From positions 1-50,449 of the forward strand of contig CANEVO010000012.1 in NCBI GenBank assembly GCA_947442255.1: DNA of 50,449 nt, in the 5' to 3' direction. Source of the stretch: Opitutia bacterium (GTDB lineage Bacteria > Verrucomicrobiota > Verrucomicrobiae > Opitutales > Opitutaceae). The translations under genes were made by a program, and so were the position numbers. Under the pieces are notes generated by a model. It had not been told where the DNA came from and searched no databases. It worked only from the letters and a program-made list of their open reading frames with translations. This document shows, piece by piece, positions 1 through 8,444 of the stretch (its first letter is position 1; each line of letters begins with the position of its first letter).

Positions 1-95
1 GCTTGGCCGCTGGCCAGCCACATGCGCACAGCCTCGTCCTTGAACGCGGCGTCATACTGCCGGGGCGTTGCCCCGGCTTCCTTCTTCTTCGTCAT
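1..95 (-). mobile_element. IS3-family transposase OrfA, 5' end only (runs off the window)
   Basis: Read leftwards from the ATG at 95-93, the frame begins MTKKKEAGATPRQYDAAFKD and continues with an EAVRMWLASG-type segment. This is the start of the helix-turn-helix OrfA of IS3/IS911-like transposases, which binds the element ends and is usually fused to OrfB by programmed frameshifting. Only about 31 residues lie inside the window, so intactness cannot be judged. The terminal repeat just outside the gene (125-149) supports a genuine element end. The family is identified from the N-terminal pattern; the exact IS name is not known. Confidence 0.7.
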
Positions 96-124
96 GGTTG
101 AGTCCTTTCTTTGGGCTCAACTCG

Positions 125-149
125 TGTCCGTCAAATCGGGGCAACCTCA
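125..149 (-). repeat. Probable terminal inverted repeat of the IS3-type element
   Basis: Read on the minus strand from 149, the sequence starts TGAGGTTGCCCCGATTTGAC. This resembles IS3-family ends, which start with TG and carry a CCCCG core. It lies 30 bases upstream of the orfA start, as expected for an IS end. If correct, host DNA begins at about base 150. The other end lies outside the window, so pairing of the repeats and a target duplication cannot be tested here. Confidence 0.5.
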
Positions 150-196
150 CTCGCACCCCGACTCAAGAGACCGAAAAATCATTATTTAAAAAGACG

Positions 197-463
197 ATGG
201 CGGGTGCTTTTGCCCAAGGTCGGTGGGGGTTAGACAAGGTGGGTAAGAATTTTCGTCGGAAAGAATTTGCCGGTTGGATGACTGCCCACGGAATCGATAT
301 GGAATTTTATGACGTCAGGAATGATATAAAACATGAAATCCAAAATCATTTATTTCCCCGTTCGGATTTTCTTCTGAAATTGGTGGAGGATTTAAGACAC
401 GAGGTAACCCCACACTTCGATGACTCCCAACTGTGGAGGGAAGAAGGTGATGATAAACCGTAA
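197..463 (+). CDS. Unrecognised small protein beside the IS end, possibly 5'-truncated
   Basis: An 88-residue frame from the ATG at 197, rich in charged and aromatic residues, including KVGKNFRRKEFAGWM and IKHEIQNHLF. I do not recognise a family. The reading frame stays open upstream to the presumed IS boundary near 150, so the ATG at 197 may be internal to a longer gene whose 5' end the insertion removed. The DNA is clearly richer in A and T than the rest of the window, and it shares this composition with the next gene 9 bases downstream. This suggests a two-gene unit of foreign origin. No signal peptide or membrane segment is visible. Confidence 0.5.
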   Translation: MAGAFAQGRWGLDKVGKNFRRKEFAGWMTAHGIDMEFYDVRNDIKHEIQNHLFPRSDFLLKLVEDLRHEVTPHFDDSQLWREEGDDKP

Positions 464-472
464 GTATGCGGT

Positions 473-1003
473 ATGACCTCATCTCAATTATTAGATAAAT
501 CGATCAACGCACTCATCGAGCAAGTCCTGTTTAAACCGGATAGACCGCGTTTTGATGAGCGCGTAGAAAATATTAATCGGATCGAGCCTGTCCGGATTTC
601 GCGTGCGGGTACGTTGGGTAAATCCAAGAAGAAAACCTCCGAAGCTATTCCCGCGGATTACATCGCGGTACCCACCGAGGCTGAACTCGATTATTATTCG
701 ATGGGATTACAACTGCCCGATAAAGCCGAGAACCTTGAGAAATTATATCGCGACATGGTCACCACCGGTAAATTCGATTACGAATTGTGTTATTTGTTAC
801 GCAAACAAGAGGCCCTGAGTGAACTGCAAGATTGGGTTAAGGTGGTTTGGACGAAACGTCGGCAAGGGGATGCAGAATTCGGCAAGGACACCGATGCTAA
901 CCGGTTCAATCATCTCGCCGAATCCACTAAGGCTCGTGTGAGTACCGGCACGATATTTCGCGATGCTCTACTGAGGTCACTGGCTCACGATATCGAGAAC
1001 TAA
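473..1003 (+). CDS. Hypothetical protein, low-GC neighbourhood
   Basis: A 176-residue soluble-looking protein with no signal peptide or transmembrane segment. The N-terminal third is basic (RISRAGTLGKSKKK); the middle carries an acidic, tyrosine-containing stretch (PTEAELDYYSMGLQLP); the C-terminal half is predicted mostly helical (LCYLLRKQEALSELQDWVKVVW). I cannot assign it to a family. It follows the preceding small gene by 9 bases on the same strand and shares its lower GC, so the two probably form one transferred unit. The ATG at 473 has no clear ribosome binding site. A phage or plasmid origin is possible but not shown. Confidence 0.6.
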   Translation: MTSSQLLDKSINALIEQVLFKPDRPRFDERVENINRIEPVRISRAGTLGKSKKKTSEAIPADYIAVPTEAELDYYSMGLQLPDKAENLEKLYRDMVTTGKFDYELCYLLRKQEALSELQDWVKVVWTKRRQGDAEFGKDTDANRFNHLAESTKARVSTGTIFRDALLRSLAHDIEN

Positions 1004-1090
1004 GAGGAAATCCCCTCGTCCGGTGTGGATTCAGAGGGATCGCGTGAGGAAATCCCGGTGAGCGGTGGGATTTAATGGGTGAGCGCTGGT
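1004..1090 (+). repeat. Short imperfect repeats after the low-GC gene pair
   Basis: The 11-mer GAGGAAATCCC occurs at about 1005 and again at about 1046. Around it are GGTGTGGATT / GGTGGGATTT and GGTGAGCG / GGTGAGC variants. The stretch is noncoding and ends at the tail of the leftward gene that follows. It could be an array remnant or a recombination scar; no function can be read from it. Confidence 0.35.
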
Positions 1091-1120
1091 GAGCTACCGA
1101 GAATACGCGGGGTAACGGGA

Positions 1121-2138
1121 TTACCGGAGTATTAGACTAAGGTGACGCGGCGGAGTTTTTGGAATAAATTCTATTCTAACGGCAGAGATTGCTTTAATAT
1201 CATTCTCGTTAATTTCTATCGGGATAGTATATATTCCACCCCCTGTGGTTATAATATCTTTTGAGTCCCCGACCCCTTTCGTGACCAGCAGCGCAGGCCC
1301 CGCCTCAAGTCGGCCGTTAATTAAAAACTGTGGATCTATCGTCCCAGAAGATCCTATCTTACTTCGAGAAATATTATATCTGCGGGGCGAGCTCAGCCCA
1401 AAGCTTCGAAGAATCGGACCCATGTAGTAGGGCTGCAAATCACGTTCATTGCTCGGCATTGTATTCATCGCTAAATAAACAGTGGCAACACCCAAGACGC
1501 CTCCTGCTTCGGACATCAACCTAATCTTAATATCGCACCACAGGTCTGCATCATGTTGTGCCGGTAGTGTTCGACTCCGCAAGTTATCAAAAGTATCTTT
1601 TGGCAACGCGTATCGGTAAAATGCGATCTCAGGTGTATGATTATGGGGGCTATCGCCTAATATAATTTCTCTGCGCTCCCGGCTCTCCCCGCGACCCAGA
1701 AGATGAAAGATATTCTGATAGTCATCTCGGCTAATGGTGCTTAAAAAGCGAGTGTAGCTAGGTCCTGTCACAGAAGTTGCAGACTTACTGGTTTTGCGCG
1801 AAGTCCTCGATGTAGTGCGCAAACCAGTTGTAGGGTCTGTTACTGGGCGCACGACTGCTGTGAACTCCTCCCTGTTATCAGCCAGCGCATCAAACGCCTC
1901 CTTGATTGCTGGAAATGCCGAGGACTTCGACGGCATCGAGGCGCAGGGCGGCGTTGAGCTTGGCGGCTTCCACTGGGTCGGCCGATTTTGGCGCTGCCGC
2001 GGGAGCGGGGGCCGTAGTCGGCGTCGGCTCCGCTTTTTTGGCCGGGGCGGCCGCCGATGTCGTCTGTGCGGTGACGCTGGCGGGGGCGAACACGAGGCCG
2101 GTGGTGAGCAGCCCAAGGAGGAGTCGGTTAGATTTCAT
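1121..2138 (-). pseudogene. Secreted protein of unknown function, broken by a one-base frameshift
   Basis: From the ATG at 2138 the frame begins with a good Sec signal peptide (MKSNRLLLGLLTTGLVF, then APASVTAQ), followed by an Ala/Pro/Thr-rich linker and DPVEAAKLNAALRLDAVEVLGI. It then hits a frameshift in the TTT run at 1913-1915. Removing one T rejoins it to a frame reading PAIKEAFDALADNREEFTAV, which runs without interruption to a stop at 1121. The restored product would be about 338 residues: an exported protein with a proline-rich spacer and a C-terminal domain I do not recognise. The lesion is in a homopolymer, so a sequencing error is as likely as a true pseudogene. Upstream there is no strong ribosome binding site. 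Confidence 0.6.
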
Positions 2139-2538
2139 GAGTGTAGGTCGATCAAAGGAAAACAACGGATCGGTAAGACAACGTCAGGCCCGAAGTTTTG
2201 GGAAGAGTAAGTTTAGAGCCGGGGCCGTGCCCGCACCATAGGGCAAAAGTAACAACGGCCCGGCGGGCGCGGGCGCGAAGCGGAGGCGATTTTTGCCGCC
2301 ACGAGGGTTTAGGCGCGGGTTGGCGGGGCTTATCCGCAAGTCGTGGCCAGCAGCTGGCGGGGTGCCGCCCCCGCCCGCCTCCGTGGCCCCGGCGTTACGT
2401 TACATCTGTGTGAACTCCTCGCGAGTGCTCGCCCTAGGCTGACCGAGACGCCAAGGTTCGAAACCGGAAGCAGGCGATGGCCTGCCCGCTGCGCCTCGCA
2501 GCACCCGTCAGCCCGGGATTCCACCGGCTACCTACAAC
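2139..2538. other. 400-base intergenic region with nothing recognisable
   Basis: This GC-rich stretch separates the leftward secreted-protein gene from the rightward membrane-protein gene, so it should hold both promoters. I see no convincing protein frame, tRNA or known RNA motif. There are several GC-rich complementary runs (for example around 2330-2395), but no clear terminator with a T run. Confidence 0.4.
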
Positions 2539-3207
2539 ATGCTCCAACAAGTGAACACCTATCTCGAAGCCCTAAGAGTTCAGCGGTGGGACGACCACCG
2601 CTACTACCACCACAGCCGCATCAACCAGTCGCTGCACTTTATTAGCGCCTGCTTCTTTATCGCTTCGTACGCGATTCTCTTCACCGATCCCGCGTTGGCC
2701 GGCTTGCTCGCTTGGGGCATTTCGATGACCACCCGGCAGTCCGGGCACTTCTTCTTCGAGCCCCGCGACTACGATCACGTCAATCACGCTACCCATGATC
2801 ACAAGGAAGACATCAAGATCGGCTACAACCTGAGCCGCAAGGTCGTCCTCATGTCCATCTGGGCGCTTTCGCCGCTCGTGTTGTTCCTCACCCCGTCGCT
2901 CTTCGGCCTGATCGAGCCCGCCGTCGGCCTGAACGGCTACCTGCACGATGTCGGCCTCGCGTGGCTCTACATCGGCATCGGCGGACTGCTGTTCCGCACG
3001 ATCCATCTCTTCTTCATCAAGGACGTGATGACCGGCCTGGTCTGGATGTTCAAAATCGCGACCGACCCGTTCCACGACTTCATGCTCTACCGCAAATCAC
3101 CGCTGGCCCTGCTCAAGGGCGAGCTGATCGATCCGATGGATCACGTCAACGCCCACGGCGACGAGATTAATTCCGAGGAAGGGACCGAGGCCAAAACGCT
3201 TCCTTGA
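2539..3207 (+). CDS. Integral membrane protein with histidine clusters (Mpo1/DUF962-like)
   Basis: 222 residues with about four hydrophobic segments (roughly residues 33-62, 103-123, 140-160 and a short one near 165). Histidine-rich motifs lie between them: YYHHSRINQSLHF near residue 24, GHFFFEP near 70 and HVNHATHDHK near 80. Clustered His motifs around membrane helices are typical of metal-dependent lipid oxygenases, and the layout recalls Mpo1/DUF962 proteins (Fe-dependent fatty-acid dioxygenation in yeast). The assignment is from pattern only. The C-terminal tail is acidic. Its last 41 bases overlap the 3' end of the convergent aminotransferase gene. The start ATG lacks a Shine-Dalgarno sequence. 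Confidence 0.7.
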   Translation: MLQQVNTYLEALRVQRWDDHRYYHHSRINQSLHFISACFFIASYAILFTDPALAGLLAWGISMTTRQSGHFFFEPRDYDHVNHATHDHKEDIKIGYNLSRKVVLMSIWALSPLVLFLTPSLFGLIEPAVGLNGYLHDVGLAWLYIGIGGLLFRTIHLFFIKDVMTGLVWMFKIATDPFHDFMLYRKSPLALLKGELIDPMDHVNAHGDEINSEEGTEAKTLP

Positions 3208-4828
3208 GAACGCTGCGCCGGATGAGGCGGTCGGTCGCTCCGGGGTTCTCCCACCACCAACCGTCCGCCTGCATCGCTTGAGCCGCCCGAACAAACCTCG
3301 CGGCCACTTCCTCGAAATCGGCCTCAGTGTAATTCAGGCTGAAAATCAGCCGCCCCGTGCCGATCCAGCTCAACGCCAGCCCCTCCGCCCGCAGATAAAA
3401 CTGGAACATCCAGTGGTAGCGGGACGGCATCGTATAAAAGACGGTCCACACCGTGGAGAGATTGGCCACCTGCACGGGCACTTGGGCCGACCGCAGGCGT
3501 TCGTTGAGCCGCGCCACCCGGCCGTTCCAGCGTTCGTCGATCCCGGCGTACAGCGCTTTGACTTCATCCGTTTCCAGACGCTCCAGAAAAACCTGCATCG
3601 CCGCCATCACGTGCGGATGCGCGTTGAAGGTGCCGCGCGCGAAACAGATATCTGCCGGCCGCTCCTCTCTAAACCGCCGCATCAGATCCTTCCGCCCGCA
3701 GATCACGCCGACCGGAAAACCTCCGCCCAGCGTTTTCCCGTAGGTCACGAGATCCGCGCGGACGCCGAAATACTCTTGCGCGCCGCCCCGAGCCAACCGG
3801 AAGCCCAGAAATACTTCGTCAAAAATCAGCACGATGCCGCGCGCCGTGCAGACTTCGCGCAGTTGTTTCAACCAGGCCGTGTAAGCCGCCCGGTCGAAGG
3901 CCGCCCGCCGACTGCCGTCCACGAGCGACGAGTCTCCCGGCGCGGCGACGTTGGGGTGCAGCGCCTGGATGGGATTCACGAGCACGCACGCGATGTCGTT
4001 CCGCGTGCGCAGCACCCGCAACGTCGCCTCGTCCATTTCCTTCAGCGTGTAGATTTTTCCCGGCGGCTGGGGATTGCCCGGACCCGGCTGCACGTCGTCC
4101 CACCAACCGTGGTAAGCCCCGCAGAACCGCACGATCTGCTTCCGGCGTGTGTGGTAGCGCGCCAGTCGCACCGCCTGCATCACCGCCTCGGTGCCCGACA
4201 TGTGGAACGAAACTTCATCCAGCCCGGAAATCTCGCAAAGCCGCTCTGCATTCCACGCCACGCACGGATGCAGACCGCCGAGCACCGGCCCGAGTTCCTT
4301 CACCCGCTCGCTGCCTTCGGCCATGCAGGATTTGTAGAAATCGTAACCCATCAGGTTCACCCCATACGAGCCCGTCAGATCGTAGAAACGCCGGCCGTCG
4401 AGATCGGTCACCATCACTCCGTCGCTCGACGCCAAGAATCCGCCCAGCTTCAGGTGCTCGCGGAAATATCGGCTAAACGGAAACGGCACCCGGTAGGTTC
4501 GCGTAAACTGGAGGTCGGAAATTCGTTCACCGGCCGCGACGGATTGCGCGATGGATCGCGGATGCTGCTCGGCGAAATGCCGCGCCAACCGGCCGAATCT
4601 TTCCCGCCGTCGCGCCCCCACGTCCGCCGGCGCATCGTCCGCCGAGAAAAACCGTTCCTCATCATACGAGAATCCGGGCAACAGCCCCGCCACGCGCTTG
4701 GCCATCCGCGAATGCCCCGCGAGCGAGCGGTGCTTCGCGAACGAAAGTTGGAGCCGACGGCGAGCGAGGTGAAAAACCGACCCCGCCGCGACAAAACCCA
4801 CCGCATACTTCAAAACTAGATCGACCAT
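3167..4828 (-). CDS. Class III aminotransferase, glutamate-1-semialdehyde aminomutase-like, with membrane anchor
   Basis: 553 residues. After an N-terminal hydrophobic segment (LVLKYAVGFVAAGSVFHLA) comes a fold-type I PLP enzyme of the HemL/class III group: MSGTEAVMQAVRLAR (phosphate-binding region), GAYHGWWDD, FDEVFLGFR (cofactor Asp) and LVTYGKTLGGGFPVG with the Schiff-base lysine. HemL itself is about 430 residues and soluble; the extra ~110 N-terminal residues and the membrane segment make tetrapyrrole synthesis unlikely. Similar enzymes occur in secondary or lipid metabolism. The start MVDLVLK is chosen at 4828, where it overlaps the divergent phosphatidylserine decarboxylase start by two bases. 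The 3' end overlaps the convergent neighbour by 41 bases. A lipid amino-group substrate is only suggested by the neighbours. Confidence 0.8.
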   Translation of the reverse strand: MVDLVLKYAVGFVAAGSVFHLARRRLQLSFAKHRSLAGHSRMAKRVAGLLPGFSYDEERFFSADDAPADVGARRRERFGRLARHFAEQHPRSIAQSVAAGERISDLQFTRTYRVPFPFSRYFREHLKLGGFLASSDGVMVTDLDGRRFYDLTGSYGVNLMGYDFYKSCMAEGSERVKELGPVLGGLHPCVAWNAERLCEISGLDEVSFHMSGTEAVMQAVRLARYHTRRKQIVRFCGAYHGWWDDVQPGPGNPQPPGKIYTLKEMDEATLRVLRTRNDIACVLVNPIQALHPNVAAPGDSSLVDGSRRAAFDRAAYTAWLKQLREVCTARGIVLIFDEVFLGFRLARGGAQEYFGVRADLVTYGKTLGGGFPVGVICGRKDLMRRFREERPADICFARGTFNAHPHVMAAMQVFLERLETDEVKALYAGIDERWNGRVARLNERLRSAQVPVQVANLSTVWTVFYTMPSRYHWMFQFYLRAEGLALSWIGTGRLIFSLNYTEADFEEVAARFVRAAQAMQADGWWWENPGATDRLIRRSVLKEAFWPRSLPRN

Positions 4829-5750
4829 GGGAAACCCTACTATGCCCACCGAATCCGCCGTTGCCAAACCGACAACGCACTCCCGATTGAAACAATTGCG
4901 CGACAAACTCCTCCTGCAAGAGGACCTGAACTTTCTCCTCACCAACCGCCTTCCCCGCGTGTTTCTCACGCGGATGATGGGCCGCTTTAGCAGAATCCGG
5001 CACCCCTTCGTCGCCCGCTGTTCCATCGCCACCTGGCGCCTGTTCACCGACCTCGATCTCAGCGAAGCCAAGCAGACCAAATTCGCCAGCCTCCACGACT
5101 GCTTCACGCGCGAACTCCGCCCCGGCGCCCGCCCGGTCAACCCTGACCCCGCAGTCATGGTGAGCCCCTGCGACGGGATCATCGGTGCCTGCGGCGCCGT
5201 CGAAGGCACGCGGATTTTTCAGGCCAAAGGCTTTCCTTACCTGCTCGCCGACCTCTTCGGCAGCGAGGCCGCCGCCGAACCGTTCCGCGACGGCTGCTAC
5301 GTCACGTTGCGGCTGACCTCGACGATGTATCACCGCTTCCACGCGCCCGCCGACGCGCTCGTCGAGCACGTCACCTACATCAGCGGCGACACCTGGAACG
5401 TAAACCCCATCGCGCTGAAACGCGTCGAACGACTTTTTTGCCGCAACGAACGCGCCGTCGTCCGCCTGCGCCGCGACGACGGCCGGCCCTTCGCGCTCGT
5501 CGCTGTGGCCGCGATCCTCGTCGCGGCCATCCGCCTGCATTTCTTAAATGTGCTCCTGCACCTCCGCTGGCCGGTGCCGAACGAAATCCCCTGCTCCACC
5601 CGCGTGACCCGGGGCCAAGAACTCGGCTGGTTCGAGCACGGCTCGACAATCATCATGTTTGCGCCGAAAGGATTCTGGCTCTGCCAATCTCTGCAGTCGG
5701 GCGATCGCATCCGCATGGGCGAGAAACTGATGGAAATTCCGCCATCCTGA
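4827..5750 (+). CDS. psd: Phosphatidylserine decarboxylase
   Basis: Converts phosphatidylserine to phosphatidylethanolamine in the membrane, using a pyruvoyl group made by self-cleavage. The 307-residue protein shows the family landmarks: VSPCDGIIGACG (residues ~111-122), TSTMYHRFHAPAD (catalytic His region, ~170), a ISGDTWNVNP-like segment, and a C-terminal FEHGSTIIMF in which the Ser of the GST tripeptide becomes the pyruvoyl. Usual family members have LGST here; HGST is a variant. The start is ambiguous: ATG at 4827 (MGNPTMPTES) overlaps the divergent gene, and ATG at 4842 is an alternative. The tight head-to-head arrangement with the HemL-like enzyme implies a shared control region lying inside the coding ends. 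Confidence 0.9.
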   Translation: MGNPTMPTESAVAKPTTHSRLKQLRDKLLLQEDLNFLLTNRLPRVFLTRMMGRFSRIRHPFVARCSIATWRLFTDLDLSEAKQTKFASLHDCFTRELRPGARPVNPDPAVMVSPCDGIIGACGAVEGTRIFQAKGFPYLLADLFGSEAAAEPFRDGCYVTLRLTSTMYHRFHAPADALVEHVTYISGDTWNVNPIALKRVERLFCRNERAVVRLRRDDGRPFALVAVAAILVAAIRLHFLNVLLHLRWPVPNEIPCSTRVTRGQELGWFEHGSTIIMFAPKGFWLCQSLQSGDRIRMGEKLMEIPPS

Positions 5751-5890
5751 CCGAAGCCGGGAAAATTTCGACCGCGGTCAAGCATCGGTCCGCCGTCGCT
5801 AGCCTGCCCGCGCCCGCCGCGCCCCTGGAGACGCGAAGCCCCCGTCGCGTTCAGCGTCAAACCGGGCGACCGATCACACCCGCGCCGCGC

Positions 5891-6211
5891 TCACTTCCCC
5901 GCCGACCAGCCGCCGTCGATCATGAAGTTGCTCCCCGTGACCATCGCCGACTCATCAGCCGCGAGGTAGAGCGCCGCCGCTGCGATCTCGTCGGTCCGCA
6001 CCATCCGGCCGTTGAGCTGAGTCGCCGCCATCTCCCGTCGGGCCTGCTCCGGATCGGGGTACTCGGCGATGCGCGCCTGCACGAACGGCGTCTCCGTGCG
6101 CGCCGGACAGATCGCGTTGAACCGCACTCCCGTGTGCGAGTGATCCAGCGCGAGCGCCTTCGTCAGCCCCACCACGGCGTGCTTGCTCGTCGTGTAAGCC
6201 ACTTGTCTGTG
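5891..6211 (-). pseudogene. C-terminal fragment of a short-chain dehydrogenase/reductase
   Basis: The fragment reads VAYTTSKHAVVGLTKALALD, then VRFNAICPARTETPF and a typical SDR ending GSNFMIDGGWSAG. It therefore contains the catalytic Tyr-X-X-X-Lys (YTTSK) and the C-terminal strand. The N-terminal Rossmann half with the glycine motif and the catalytic Ser is absent: upstream of about 6211 the frame loses any SDR resemblance. At about 105 of the usual ~250 residues this cannot be a working enzyme. It marks a deletion or recombination breakpoint between psd and the sialidase-like gene. Confidence 0.8.
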
Positions 6212-6414
6212 GCGAACCCATCTCGGTCGCCTTGGCCGAAGTCGACCCCGATCGCCACGCCTGAACTTTCACCCAAATACGATCCATAGTAAGGGCTCGA
6301 CAGGCATCACCGCCCGCGCCGTCGGCTTGGCCGGCCGCTAGACCCCTCTCCCAGCGCCAATCCAGTTTCCAATCAGTAAGCACTTTTGACTCTCTACCGA
6401 AAATCATAACCTTT

Positions 6415-7605
6415 ATGTACAACCGATCGTTGCTTATGACCGTTGCGGCGGGGTTCGCCCTTGTCGCTCCTCAACCGTTTGTCGCCGCCCCCGAGAAATT
6501 TCCGGGGCGCAAGATACGCGACGTTATGATTTACAGCGACCCTCTATTCCACGCTACGTTCCCGTCGGTCGTCAGACGGCCGGACGGTGAGCTGCTGGTC
6601 GCTTTCCGTCGTGCACCTAACCGTCATGCTTACGGTGAGGCCAGGAACCACCACGTCGATGCCAACGCTAATATCGTAGGGGTCCGTTCGCGCGACGGGG
6701 GCGCCACCTGGTCTGCAACCCCCGAACCCATCTTCGCTCATCCGTTCGGCGGGTCCCAGGATCCCTGTTTGCTGCAGCTCCGCGACGGCACCCTGCTTTG
6801 TATGAGCTATGGATGGAGCTTCATTCGCGCGGACGGCATGCCTAAACTGAAGACCCCGTTCTTCCAAAATATCCCCGGCGTAGTCAGCTTTGGTGGTTAC
6901 TATCTACGCTCGGTTGACGGAGGAAAAAGCTGGACTGGGCCATTTTCTCCGCCTCCGGTTTCCTCTGAAGTGTTCTTTACACCGCATGGGCAGCTTCTGC
7001 CCGCGCTCAATCGTGGCGCGCTGCATGAGGGACGCGACGGTCGCATTTTTTGGGTCGTGGCCTCGTTCGATCGGGTGAAACCCATCCGCGCTTCTACTCA
7101 CCTGCTCATCTCATCTGATAAAGGTTTGACGTGGGACTACTCCTGCCCGGTCGCGAGTGGTGCCTCCGACTCCAAGGAGTGGTTCGACGAAACCTCGGTG
7201 TATGAAACCCCGAAAGGGGATATCGTGGCCTTTCTGCGCTCGGAGGACTACGACGACCAGGCTTGTATCGCTCGCTCGCTCGACGGAGGGAAAAGTTTTC
7301 AGCCGTGGCAGGGAATGGGCTTCAAGGGTCATCCTCTGCATGCGCTCAAACTGCCCGATCAACGTGTGCTGTTGGTCTATGGCTACCGGCATCCGCCGTA
7401 TGGTATCCGCGCCCGGATTCTCAACGCGGAGTGCACCGACTTCGCAGCCGCGCCCGAAATTGTCCTCCGTGACGATGGCGGTGGTCCCGATCTGGGCTAC
7501 CCATGGTCTGAGCAGATCGATGCCAAACACGTCCTAGTCAGCTATTACTTCAACCGTCCTGGCATCGTCCAGCACATCGCCGGGACAATCCTTGAGATCC
7601 CATGA
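6415..7605 (+). CDS. Secreted BNR/sialidase-family protein (exo-sialidase-like)
   Basis: 396 residues. A Sec signal peptide (MYNRSLLMTVAAGFALVAPQ) is followed by a six-bladed beta-propeller type sequence with four Asp boxes: SRDGGATW, SVDGGKSW, SSDKGLTW and SLDGGKSF. The segment FPSVVRRPDGELLVAFRR at the first blade is typical of sialidase-superfamily proteins. The full catalytic set of true GH33 sialidases (arginine triad, Tyr/Glu pair) cannot be confirmed by eye, so the substrate is open; in this phylum such proteins usually act on glycans outside the cytoplasm. The gene lies alone between a broken SDR and an orphan tRNA fragment, so it may be accessory. No Shine-Dalgarno sequence precedes the ATG. 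Confidence 0.8.
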   Translation: MYNRSLLMTVAAGFALVAPQPFVAAPEKFPGRKIRDVMIYSDPLFHATFPSVVRRPDGELLVAFRRAPNRHAYGEARNHHVDANANIVGVRSRDGGATWSATPEPIFAHPFGGSQDPCLLQLRDGTLLCMSYGWSFIRADGMPKLKTPFFQNIPGVVSFGGYYLRSVDGGKSWTGPFSPPPVSSEVFFTPHGQLLPALNRGALHEGRDGRIFWVVASFDRVKPIRASTHLLISSDKGLTWDYSCPVASGASDSKEWFDETSVYETPKGDIVAFLRSEDYDDQACIARSLDGGKSFQPWQGMGFKGHPLHALKLPDQRVLLVYGYRHPPYGIRARILNAECTDFAAAPEIVLRDDGGGPDLGYPWSEQIDAKHVLVSYYFNRPGIVQHIAGTILEIP

Positions 7606-8444
7606 GTGTCCAGACACCGCGGTGAAGGCCGATATCTTTATGAGAATCGGAGACCGAGGGATTGTTTTTGACGCTGAGCAGAAAGGAGCCTCCGGAAGTG
7701 TGACCTCCTTTACCGCCCCGCGACCTCCCCGCTGTCTGCGTTTTCCCCGCCCACCGGTCGTTCTCGCTAACCGCTTCAGACTGAAGCTGGTCGCACCTGC
7801 GCTCAACTGGTACCCGGGGTGGGGGTCGAACCCACAAGACTTTCGTCGGTAGATTCTGAGTCACGCTGTGTGGTTAGGCCGTGACCGCGTAATTGGGAGT
7901 GTGTGACCGCGCTAACTTGTTCAGACTGACAGGGCTCTAGCCAGTGGATGACGAGCTCTCATCCTCGTGAGCACGCGGATAAGCACCGCTTAAGAGGGGG
8001 CCAACCCCAATCGCACAACTCCACGAGGCACGGGCTTTCCCGTCGTCGTTTCCCTAATCGCAATGCCAATTGAAAACGGTGAATAGCTAAAATGGCACCA
8101 AAGTCCGCGGGGTGCCCAAGATCATGCCCTGTGGCCCCGGGGGGGGTGGGGGGCGGAAAAGCGGGTGGGAGTTGGTTCCGGTCCTCTGGCCGGTGCGCGC
8201 TCTGGGGGCGACGTAGAATCGGGCCATTTGAGGCTACCAACATCCTGACGTGAGTTGGATGCGGGAGGTGGTCCGCGCAAGTGATGGGGCCGAAGGGAAA
8301 AGATTGTTCACCTCCTCGATTTATCCCACGGGCCGTCCCATGCCCTCTCAAAAGGTGAAAGAATCACCAATCACGCACAACAGCGCACATCGTCGAACAA
8401 CGGCGCGTCTGCTGTGCCCTGCGCTGTAACTTTTCGTTTTTTGG
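7606..8444. other. Long noncoding stretch with an orphan tRNA fragment
   Basis: Between the sialidase-like gene and the tRNA-Val terminator there are about 840 bases without a believable protein frame. The only recognisable items are the 3' half of a tRNA-Leu (7808-7862), a nearby duplicated GTGACCGCG (7880s and 7904-7912), and a G-rich run near 8137-8156. The composition is that of a degraded region rather than a compact promoter. Confidence 0.5.
7808..7862 (-). tRNA. 3' half of tRNA-Leu(CAG), orphan fragment (possible att site)
   Basis: Read on the minus strand, this is anticodon loop CTCAGAA, the 3' side of the anticodon stem, the long variable arm, a T arm GTGGG-TTCGACC-CCCAC, acceptor strand CCCGGGT, discriminator A and an encoded CCA. 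The match breaks off inside the anticodon stem. The 5' side has no D arm, and no complementary acceptor strand follows. It is therefore not a working tRNA. A 3' tRNA half of this length is exactly what integrative elements carry or leave behind at attachment sites. No integrase gene is visible in the window. Confidence 0.75.

Noticed and set aside
3278..4819. Long open frame on the plus strand opposite the aminotransferase gene
   Set aside because: It is the antisense of a clearly recognisable PLP enzyme, rich in Arg/Pro/His, with no motif of its own.
6212..6414. Kinase-like IGVDFG motif on the minus strand upstream of the SDR fragment
   Set aside because: The frame is short, has no further conserved segment, and the motif can arise by chance; it was not annotated.
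7606..8444. Small ncRNA or riboswitch in the long noncoding stretch
   Set aside because: I looked for SRP RNA, tmRNA, 6S, RNase P and common riboswitch cores by eye and found no convincing match.
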